A model generated the notes under the pieces. That model was not told the DNA's origin. It saw only the letters and a program-made list of their open reading frames with translations, and made no database searches. From Candidatus Bathyarchaeota archaeon (GTDB lineage Archaea; Thermoproteota; Bathyarchaeia; Bathyarchaeales; SOJC01), in assembly GCA_020351305.1 (NCBI GenBank), contig CP070730.1:665153-715294 (forward strand): 50,142 bases of DNA, given 5' to 3'. Made by a program: the position numbers and the translations under genes. This document shows, one piece after another, positions 44,226 to 50,142 of this stretch (positions are counted from its first letter, which is position 1; each line of letters opens with the position of its first letter).

Positions 44226-44795
44226 ATGTTTGTTGGAAAAATGGTGAGACTGCGAAGCTTTGAGCTCTCAGATTTGGATGAGATCATGAAACATTGGAAT
44301 GTTAGAGATCTCAGGCAATTGCTTGGAAGTATAGATAGGGGAGCAGTGAGTAGCCATGAAGAAGAAGAGTGGATAAGAAATACTTGGAAAAGAAGACAAG
44401 AGAGAGAAGCATTTACCATGGCTATTGAAGACATCGCCAAAGGTAAGCTTATTGGAGGTTTAGGTATCTTCAATATTGACTGGACAAGCAGGTCTGCTGA
44501 AATAGGTATAAGCATCCATAATCCCAAATATTGGGGTAAGGGGTATGGAAAGGAAGCTCTGAGTTTGTTGATTGAATTTGCCTTCCGAGATCTGAATTTT
44601 AACAGACTCGGACTGGAGGTATTCGAGTTCAATTTGAGAGCTAAGAAATGTTACATTAATGTTGGTTTCCAAGAAGTTGGGAGATGGAGAAAAAAGAAGT
44701 ACATTAATGGAAAATATCATGACAGCATTTTGATGGATATCTTAAAGAATGAATGGAAAAAGCATCTCACTAATCGCTCGCGCATAGGAAAATGA
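44226..44795 (+). CDS. GNAT acetyltransferase (RimJ/RimL-like)
   Basis: 189 residues from ATG 44226; the frame extends to 44193, but MFVGKMVRLRSFELSDLDEI is the conventional family start. Features are a GIFNIDWTSRSAEIGISI strand, KYWGKGYGKEALSLLIEFAF with the acetyl-CoA loop, and LEVFEFNLRAKKCYINVGFQEVGR near the end. The substrate is probably a protein N-terminus or small metabolite. Convergent with Tsr3, 15 bases apart. Confidence 0.88.
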   Translation: MFVGKMVRLRSFELSDLDEIMKHWNVRDLRQLLGSIDRGAVSSHEEEEWIRNTWKRRQEREAFTMAIEDIAKGKLIGGLGIFNIDWTSRSAEIGISIHNPKYWGKGYGKEALSLLIEFAFRDLNFNRLGLEVFEFNLRAKKCYINVGFQEVGRWRKKKYINGKYHDSILMDILKNEWKKHLTNRSRIGK

Positions 44796-44810
44796 AGATT
44801 GATAAAATTG

Positions 44811-45335
44811 TCACTTGCAATAATCAATAAACTGCTTCTGCAACTCAACAATTTCCTTACTATCATGAGCTTGTCTATAAGTCTCCAATAGCGCTTTGTT
44901 CAGGGTCAAAAACGCGGATCCCCATTTGAAAACTGAGAGCAGTCTATCTGCTTCAAAACCTGCGATAAAAAGTGCTGCCACCAGAGCTTCAGCTGTACAA
45001 AGCTTTGTCGGCTTTCCATAATTAACAGGATTTGCTGCAATCAAATAAGGTAAACAACGTGATGCTCCCCGCAGATTAACGAGCTTCGCCATATCATAAG
45101 CATGCTTCCAACTCAAGTCTAGTGCCACAAGGCCTTTCTGTTCAATTCGTTCACGATCTGCAGGTGAAAACGCTCTCTTAGAAAACGGGTTTAGAATGAC
45201 TGCTCCTCTAGGCAACTCCCGCAGCCGATGGACAATCCAAACAAGATTATGCCGCTTCAGCTTAAGCGATGAGCATTTTCGAGGATCACACTGTTTGGCA
45301 TGGTAGACAACGATCTTAACAGCTTTATGATCCAA
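44811..45335 (-). CDS. Tsr3-like rRNA aminocarboxypropyltransferase (DUF367)
   Basis: Start chosen at TTG 45335, preceded by AAGGTGG, giving 174 residues, the normal family length. A frame up to 45452 overlaps Nnr and is not needed. Family features are VVYHAKQCDPRKCSSLKL at the start, GAVILNPFSKRAFSP, LDLSWKH and LRGASRCLPYLIAANPVNYGKPTKLCTAEALVAAL. Tsr3 attaches the acp group to a modified small-subunit rRNA uridine. The start overlaps the Nnr gene's end by 11 bases, so they are coupled. Confidence 0.9.
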   Translation of the reverse strand: MDHKAVKIVVYHAKQCDPRKCSSLKLKRHNLVWIVHRLRELPRGAVILNPFSKRAFSPADRERIEQKGLVALDLSWKHAYDMAKLVNLRGASRCLPYLIAANPVNYGKPTKLCTAEALVAALFIAGFEADRLLSVFKWGSAFLTLNKALLETYRQAHDSKEIVELQKQFIDYCK

Positions 45336-46854
45336 TCTTCGCCACCTTTGAATGCATCGTCGGGTTGTCCATAATCCGCGGTATCCAATCGAGAAGGTCT
45401 GTAGCCACCATGTGATAACCTCTTTCGTCCTTAACAAAGTCTCCAGCAGCACCGTTTACGAAGGCCCCAGCCACTGCAGCTTCAAATGGGTTAATCTTCT
45501 GACTCATAAATGCCCCAACTACTCCTGAAAGTACATCACCAGTTCCACCCACAGTCATACCAGGATTGCCTGTCAAGTTTAATTTCACCCTTTCCCCATC
45601 AGAAACTATGTCAGTACTTCCCTTCAGCAACACTACTGCGCCAAGTTTTTGAGCTACCTTCTTCACCTTTTCCACTCTATCTTCCTGGCTTGATGGCAAT
45701 TCTTTGCCTGTCAGGACGGAATACTCTCTGGCGTGGGGTGTCAGAACTAGAGGAACCTGAAGTGGGCGTTTGAATTCAGCAAAAGCCCTTAACCCATCAG
45801 CGTCCAATAATAATGGAAGCCCTGCTTCTTCCACAGACGTCACAATTTCCTCAGCAGTCTTCTTAGTTTCTTCATGTAACCCAAGACCAGGCCCCATGAC
45901 AACAGCTGTAACCTTCCCTAGAAACTGATTAATTTTAGTAATGTTAGCGCGATTAAGGTGAGAGCCTTCAAGTTTGATTGTAACCATGTTAGGTGTGAAG
46001 GAAGAAATGGCATAGGCGACCTTCTCAGGAGTTGCAGTGTAGACGAGGTCCACGCCAGTGCGGAGGGCTGCAAGTGTGACTAGAGCTGGAGCCCCAGAAT
46101 ACACTTCGCTCCCACCAACAACCAATAGCTTGCCAAAATCACCTTTGTGTGATTCAGCTGGGCGAGGTTTGGTTGCTAGAATGACATCTCCAGGTCCTGT
46201 AAACTTTTCTAAGGTTTCGGGCAGCCCAATGTTTCTTATTACTAATTCGCCTACATGTTCTCTTGAACTGCGTAAGCCTGGTTTTGCTTTGTAGAATGTC
46301 ACTGTTAGATCAGCCTTGGTAGCTTCTTCTAATACTTCTCCAGAGTCTGAATTGAGACCGCTTGGTGTATCAACAGCTAAGCAAAAGGTTTCCATACTAT
46401 TTATTGTCTTAATCAACTGCAGGATCGGTTGACGTGGAACTCCTTTCAAACCAATGCCTAGCAAAGAGTCGACAATTACATCTGCCCTAATAGTGGGAAC
46501 TTGAGAAGTGTCACTGACCTCATGAATTAATAAGGAATTCCGGAAGGGCTGTAGCGCAAGCCAGTTTTTGAGTGTTGCTTCATGCATTATGTCTGAGGCT
46601 TTGCCTGCTACAACAACTTCTACCATGTACCCTGATGAAAGAAGGTGGCGTGTCGCGACAAAACCATCACCACCATTCCCACCCAAGCCACAGAAAACTG
46701 CAATTCGTGTTTTCTTGGAGGGGAATCGAGCAGAAATCTCAGAAGCAATAGCGTGACCAGCGTTCTCCATGAGCTGTAATCGTGAAATCCCAAAATATTC
46801 AGCGTTAACCTCGAGAGAACGCATTTCGCGGCTGGTGATTACGCCAAGTTCCAT
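45325..46854 (-). CDS. nnr: Bifunctional NAD(P)HX epimerase/dehydratase
   Basis: 509 residues. The N-terminal half is YjeF_N-type epimerase (VFCGLGGNGGDGFVATRHL, about residues 53-71; ADVIVDSLLGIGLKG). The C-terminal half is the ADP/ATP-dependent dehydratase of the carbohydrate-kinase fold (AVVMGPGLGLHEET; LLLDADGLRAFA; GNPGMTVGGTGDVLSGVVGAF). It repairs hydrated NADH and NADPH. The fused form is normal in archaea. It ends 11 bases inside Tsr3. Confidence 0.95.
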   Translation of the reverse strand: MELGVITSREMRSLEVNAEYFGISRLQLMENAGHAIASEISARFPSKKTRIAVFCGLGGNGGDGFVATRHLLSSGYMVEVVVAGKASDIMHEATLKNWLALQPFRNSLLIHEVSDTSQVPTIRADVIVDSLLGIGLKGVPRQPILQLIKTINSMETFCLAVDTPSGLNSDSGEVLEEATKADLTVTFYKAKPGLRSSREHVGELVIRNIGLPETLEKFTGPGDVILATKPRPAESHKGDFGKLLVVGGSEVYSGAPALVTLAALRTGVDLVYTATPEKVAYAISSFTPNMVTIKLEGSHLNRANITKINQFLGKVTAVVMGPGLGLHEETKKTAEEIVTSVEEAGLPLLLDADGLRAFAEFKRPLQVPLVLTPHAREYSVLTGKELPSSQEDRVEKVKKVAQKLGAVVLLKGSTDIVSDGERVKLNLTGNPGMTVGGTGDVLSGVVGAFMSQKINPFEAAVAGAFVNGAAGDFVKDERGYHMVATDLLDWIPRIMDNPTMHSKVAKIGS

Positions 46855-46941
46855 GATCTACACAATTGATAATATGCGATTTGTCTCTTTAAATAGATAA
46901 TTGAAGGTAGCTGACTTATTACAACTATCGATGTTGCTGGC

Positions 46942-47910
46942 TTAGCATTGGCTATCAATGATATCTTTTGGTCGTCGCACGTCATATCTTTGAATGCAAG
47001 TATAAACCTGAACCTCTAGCAGATTCTCATCCTGAGCTGTTGATTCTTCCACAAGAACTTCACTGGGTTGTTTAGCTTGTATTTTTGCTTCCTTTTCCTG
47101 AGATTGCTTGATGAGTTTATGTTGTTCCTTAGTCTCTTCGGGTTCACAGGTTGAAGACTGTTTTTGAATGTTTGCTAGGTTAAATCCCAAGCCAAGCATA
47201 ACAACTCCTAGGATTATGAGCATTGCAGCAAAGGTGAATCTGTAAGCTGTTGGTAAGAGGGTGCTCGATACTCCGTCACCAAACCATAAGATAAAGAATA
47301 CGAGGAGAAAGCATATTGCAGATGTGCCATGGAGGAAATTTATTCGCCCACTTTTTCGTTGGCTCTCTTTGTAACTGACATTGTTGTGATTGTGTGTCAT
47401 TGTTATCACATACTGCTGTGCTTGGTCTGGTTCCATAAGGCATGTTGTTTCTGTTTCCTCAATGTTCTGATTCTCTTTGGTCTCTTTACTCGTTTTCCTT
47501 AGTCGAATATCCATGAAAAGCATGAAGAGGTAGGGTGCAGACAAGTAAAGCCCAGCAATTAATGGATTCTGAAACCACAGAGATAGAGCTTGAATTTGAA
47601 CTGTTGGCTCTGCACCTAACATGAGAGTGAGGATGTTTTCAACTGAAACCGCTACAAATGCGATAGTTAAACATAGACAAAATTGAAGAAGGATACTTCT
47701 TTCTTTCCCAAGAATAGCTGATGGTATGACTGAAGAAAGGACGAAAATCCATGCAAATGCATGTATAAAGGCGATCATTCCTATGTTAGGAATTAGCAAC
47801 TCACCTAAGGTGACCCACAAGCCTTCAATAAAGGTTGCAATGGAAAAGACAGCGGTCTGAGTGAATAACTGATAACTGATTATCAAGCTCCATGCAATGG
47901 AGATGTACAA
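46942..47910 (-). CDS. Multi-span membrane protein of unknown function
   Basis: 322 residues. Hydrophobic segments at about 5-30 (ISIAWSLIISYQLF), 42-65 (IPNIGMIAFIHAFAWIFVL), 75-100 (ILLQFCLCLTIAFVAV), 115-135 (LIAGLYLSAPYLFMLFM), 195-215 (SAICFLLVFFILWF) and 225-245 (FTFAAMLIILGVVMLGLGFN) indicate six spans. Two charged cytosolic-type linkers follow: a middle one (KTSKETKENQNIEE) and a C-terminal tail rich in Glu, Lys and Gln. I recognise no family. Confidence 0.6.
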   Translation of the reverse strand: MYISIAWSLIISYQLFTQTAVFSIATFIEGLWVTLGELLIPNIGMIAFIHAFAWIFVLSSVIPSAILGKERSILLQFCLCLTIAFVAVSVENILTLMLGAEPTVQIQALSLWFQNPLIAGLYLSAPYLFMLFMDIRLRKTSKETKENQNIEETETTCLMEPDQAQQYVITMTHNHNNVSYKESQRKSGRINFLHGTSAICFLLVFFILWFGDGVSSTLLPTAYRFTFAAMLIILGVVMLGLGFNLANIQKQSSTCEPEETKEQHKLIKQSQEKEAKIQAKQPSEVLVEESTAQDENLLEVQVYTCIQRYDVRRPKDIIDSQC

Positions 47911-48099
47911 GGGCGCTGTTACTGCTGTCTTTCCCAGCTTTGCACACCTAGAGCTATTTCATGAAAAGATGGAACAAAACTGTTATGAAATCTGAATCAA
48001 GAGCCAAAATAGACAAGGATAAGCCTAGCACCTTTCCATGCGCACGTGTGCTTTAAGAAAGCTCTACAAGCGAGACAACATTAAATCCACTAACTGGAA

Positions 48100-48114
48100 A
48101 ATTATTAAATACTA
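48100..48114 (+). promoter_or_regulatory. Candidate TATA region for the zinc-ribbon/VOC pair
   Basis: AAATTATTAAATACTA ends about 45 bases before ATG 48159, at the distance expected for an archaeal TATA box and a short leader. The intergenic gap before it (47911-48095) has only a GCGCACGTGTGC tract (48039-48050). Confidence 0.35.
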
Positions 48115-48158
48115 TGATTCATCATCAATGGGACCTGAATAGATAGAGGGTATATGAG

Positions 48159-48269
48159 ATGCCAACATGGGTTTGTTCTGAATGTAAGACTGAGTATACA
48201 AGTAGATGTCGGCAGGCAACATGTTCAAACTGTGGAACGCCCAAGGAAAAGCACTCCAAGAAAGCATAA
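48159..48269 (+). CDS. 36-residue zinc-ribbon protein
   Basis: Sequence features are WVCSECKTEY, then CRQATCSNCGTPKEKH: Cys-x2-Cys, then Cys-x4-Cys-x2-Cys within 36 residues. GAGG lies nine bases before the ATG, and the VOC gene starts 19 bases past the stop, so the two are likely co-transcribed. It is too short for a standard gene caller. The longer frame that starts at 48154 crosses this gene in another frame and is not credible before 48289. Confidence 0.6.
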   Translation: MPTWVCSECKTEYTSRCRQATCSNCGTPKEKHSKKA

Positions 48270-48288
48270 CCTGGTCGCAGTGTTTAAA

Positions 48289-48669
48289 ATGGTAGATCAT
48301 ACAATCGTTCATTTTGAAATTCCGGCTGACGATGTCGAGAAACTGAGAAGATTCTACACGAAGCTGTTCGGATGGAAGATTGAGAAGATGCAAGGCTTTG
48401 AGGACTATTGGAACATTGAAACAGTGCCGGTTGGTGACAAGGGTATTCCGCTTCGACCAGGGGTCAATGGAGGGCTGATGAAAAAGCAGAATCTAGAACA
48501 TAAGCCAGTGACCTACATCGCAGTTGAATCTGTAGATGAATACAGCAAGAAGATCAAGGAGCTGGGTGGAACTATTACAGTCACAAAACAAGAGATTCCT
48601 GGAATAGGCTGGTGGGCTTTTGCCTTAGATCCTGAAGGGAACCAATTCGGTATCTTTCAGAGTAAATAA
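48289..48669 (+). CDS. VOC-family protein (glyoxalase-like)
   Basis: 126 residues from ATG 48289, the conventional family start (MVDHTIVHFEIPADDVEKLRRFYTKLFGW). The later half has TYIAVESVDEYSKKIKELGGTI and ALDPEGNQFGIFQ, the closing strand of the second beta-alpha-beta unit. Metal ligands could be His 8 and Glu in the second half. Typical of small archaeal VOC proteins of unknown substrate. Confidence 0.88.
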   Translation: MVDHTIVHFEIPADDVEKLRRFYTKLFGWKIEKMQGFEDYWNIETVPVGDKGIPLRPGVNGGLMKKQNLEHKPVTYIAVESVDEYSKKIKELGGTITVTKQEIPGIGWWAFALDPEGNQFGIFQSK

Positions 48670-48687
48670 GCTCCCTATATCGATACC

Positions 48688-48717
48688 TCTTTTTTCTTAA
48701 TAGTAAAAAAGAAGAGT
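48688..48717 (+). terminator. Hairpin-like terminator after the VOC gene
   Basis: CTCTTTTTTC, a short AATAG loop, then AAAAAAGAAGAG form an imperfect inverted repeat 18-47 bases past the stop at 48669. The T-run on the transcript strand fits archaeal termination. Confidence 0.4.
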
Positions 48718-48757
48718 TACAATAGTCATTATTCGCGATTATGCACTAGGTGAGAAT

Positions 48758-49486
48758 TTGGACTTCTCAAATGTTTATGAGGATGCTAGGCGTGCAGAAG
48801 CCTATTCTAAGCTAGAGTTTCCTGGTACTTATTATCTAGCATACAGAGATCTACCTGGAATCATATCAGATCATATTGAAGGGTTTGACGCGTTAGATTT
48901 TGGGTGTGGCACAGGGCGCTCAACAAGGTTTCTGCAAAGGCTTGGGTTTAATGTTGTTGGAGTGGATATATCTGAAGAGATGTTGAGAAAAGCAAGAGAA
49001 ATAGATCCAGAAGGAAATTATCATCTCATAGTAGATGGTGATTTTAGTCAACTCAAAAGAAAATCCTTTGATCTTGTGCTCTCAGCATTTACATTTGATA
49101 ACATCCCAACCATGAAAAAGAAAGCAGAGATATTCAAAGGAATCAGAAGGATACTCAAAAATCAAGGTCATTTAATTAATCTAGTCTCGTCACCCGAAAT
49201 ATACTTCCACGAATGGGCGTCATTCTCTACCAAAGATTTCCCGGAGAACAAACATGCGAAGAGTGGCGATGAAGTAAGGATAATCCAAATAGATACAGAG
49301 GATAAAAGACCTGTAATAGATATTCTCTGGACACCTGATTATTATCAAGCAACCTATGAAAAATCCGGATTGAACATAATTGAAACCTATAAGCCACTAG
49401 CAAAAACGAGTGAACCCTACAGGTGGGTCAACGAAACAAGAATTGCGCCCTGGACTATATATGTACTTGGGCGTACGAGTGAATAA
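48758..49486 (+). CDS. Class I SAM-dependent methyltransferase
   Basis: 242 residues from a TTG start with AGGTGAG just upstream. Motif I is LDFGCGTGRSTRFL (about residues 47-60), then VVGVDISEEMLRKARE (motif II), LVLSAFTFDNIP (motif IV) and RRILKNQGHLINLV (motif VI-like). The C-terminal half, with its ILWTPDYYQATYEKSGL segment, is typical of small-molecule type methyltransferases. Substrate unknown. It faces the DUF362 gene convergently. Confidence 0.9.
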   Translation: MDFSNVYEDARRAEAYSKLEFPGTYYLAYRDLPGIISDHIEGFDALDFGCGTGRSTRFLQRLGFNVVGVDISEEMLRKAREIDPEGNYHLIVDGDFSQLKRKSFDLVLSAFTFDNIPTMKKKAEIFKGIRRILKNQGHLINLVSSPEIYFHEWASFSTKDFPENKHAKSGDEVRIIQIDTEDKRPVIDILWTPDYYQATYEKSGLNIIETYKPLAKTSEPYRWVNETRIAPWTIYVLGRTSE

Positions 49487-49535
49487 AAACACTAGAGATA
49501 ATAAGTTATTGCTATGAAAATATTCTTGTAAGTGC

Positions 49536-50142
49536 TTAGAGCTTCTGGAATCTTTCCATTACCATTTCTATCGGTGCTCCCAAGATCTCAATATTGTCCA
49601 TGCTGCCCTCCCCTAGTCCCCTTTTCATGGCTTCTTTTATTATGGGCATTTTTCCAGGATCTGAGCCCATTAGGGTAGCACCAACAGCTTCAACAGCAAC
49701 CGCATCCTCCCCAACTATGATTACATTCGTTTCTTTTGACCTTCTAGCGGCTGGTCCTGAATAAGTTCGCGTTGCATCGATAACAGCTAGGTCCACACCA
49801 CCGATAGCTTCGAAGATATCCAAGATGACCGGCACTAGATTTTTGTGGTAGACAGCTTTCTTTCTGATGGGAACTAAACCAAAGAGATTCTTTAAAATAG
49901 TCCCCCTTTTGTATCGCCGAAGCGCATGGGTGCTTATCAGGATTCTAGGTTGGAAAAGTAGGCTGGATAGTTCCATCGTTTCTCCTGCTATCACAACCTG
50001 TCTCGTATTCTCGTCTTCTGTTAGATTGAAAGAAGCGACCTTTTGAGAAAAGAGCTCCCTCCATACTTGAAGACGCTCAGAGCCTGTTCCCTTGTAATTG
50101 TCAGATTCTACTAAGTAGATTTTTTCAGCTTCTTTGAAAGCA
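49536..50142 (-). CDS. DUF362-family protein (5' end cut by window)
   Basis: The frame is open to the window edge, and 202 codons are seen. Features are VESDNYKGTG near the start of the visible part, ILISTHALRRYKRGTILKNLFGLVP, VDLAVIDATRTYSGPA and VIIVGEDAVAVEAVGATLMG near the end. This is the DUF362 fold, often linked to iron-sulfur or metal handling. The part from the internal GTG 49994 alone is not the gene start. Function of the family is unsettled. Confidence 0.8.
   Translation of the reverse strand, partial: AFKEAEKIYLVESDNYKGTGSERLQVWRELFSQKVASFNLTEDENTRQVVIAGETMELSSLLFQPRILISTHALRRYKRGTILKNLFGLVPIRKKAVYHKNLVPVILDIFEAIGGVDLAVIDATRTYSGPAARRSKETNVIIVGEDAVAVEAVGATLMGSDPGKMPIIKEAMKRGLGEGSMDNIEILGAPIEMVMERFQKL

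Noticed and set aside
1-50142. CRISPR arrays, insertion sequences, phage genes and defence islands
   Set aside because: No regularly spaced direct repeats, transposase, integrase or recognised defence genes were seen; the repeats present are short or lie inside paralogous domains.

Overview
The window reads as chromosomal DNA from an uncultured archaeon, most likely of the Bathyarchaeia/TACK group (Thermoproteota). This is an inference from gene content. Supporting features are an archaeal RNase P RNA, a tRNA-Leu with extra sequence in its D-arm, archaeal-type valyl-tRNA synthetase, Tsr3 and Nnr, a TackOD1-type zinc-ribbon protein, a NitrOD5-like protein, class III signal-peptide pilins, and exported proteins with CARDB and dockerin modules. 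No mcr, rRNA operon, CRISPR array, transposase or phage gene was found. Many genes use TTG or GTG starts behind GGAGG-like ribosome binding sites. Average base composition is moderate to AT-rich, with one clear GC-rich island inside a gene.

Layout. 1-1.9 kb: a truncated nitroreductase and a double-SIS protein. 1.9-3.4 kb: an exported cohesin-like/CARDB/dockerin protein. 3.4-8.2 kb: a tight hdrA-hdrC-hdrB operon in which HdrA carries an inserted GltD/NfnB-like NAD(P)H module. 8.5-12.3 kb: a PrcB-like membrane protein, an ICMT-like methyltransferase, a DegT aminotransferase and two proteins of unknown role. 12.4-15.3 kb: two divergent secreted subtilases. 15.5-20.5 kb: a GlpX-like phosphatase, a membrane-anchored beta-propeller protein behind a membrane winged-helix protein, and a C39-like/CARDB/dockerin protein. 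20.7-23.5 kb: Nif3-like protein, GNAT, transglutaminase-like protein and tRNA-Pro. 23.5-25 kb is gene-poor, with very small Cys-rich genes. 25-26 kb: a TackOD1 protein with a nuclease-like C-terminus.

26-31 kb: a five-gene Tad-like pilus operon (ATPase, two TadC-type membrane proteins, a minor pilin, and a large pilin with an adhesin-like ectodomain). 31-35.5 kb: valS, a small winged helix protein, a HAD phosphatase, tRNA-Leu and a NitrOD5-like gene. 35.7-38.9 kb: an ABC exporter pair, RNase P RNA and an Lrp/AsnC regulator. 39-41.6 kb: a CBM9-like/PQQ-propeller/CARDB/dockerin protein with a GC-rich core. 41.7-50.1 kb: RNase HI, a nucleotidyltransferase gene broken by an in-frame stop, small zinc ribbons, MazG, GNAT, Tsr3, Nnr, a membrane protein, VOC protein, methyltransferase and a truncated DUF362 gene.

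Taken together, the window encodes heterodisulfide-reductase-type electron transfer that probably couples to NAD(P)H, together with a cell-surface programme. The surface programme comprises subtilases, C39-like and transglutaminase-like domains, cohesin/dockerin proteins and an adhesive pilus, and would suit attachment to and breakdown of proteins or polysaccharides. The most notable items are the recurring CARDB-dockerin cassette on three unrelated N-termini, one of them compositionally chimeric; the HdrA-GltD fusion; the D-arm insertion in tRNA-Leu; and the pilus operon with its adhesin-like pilin.
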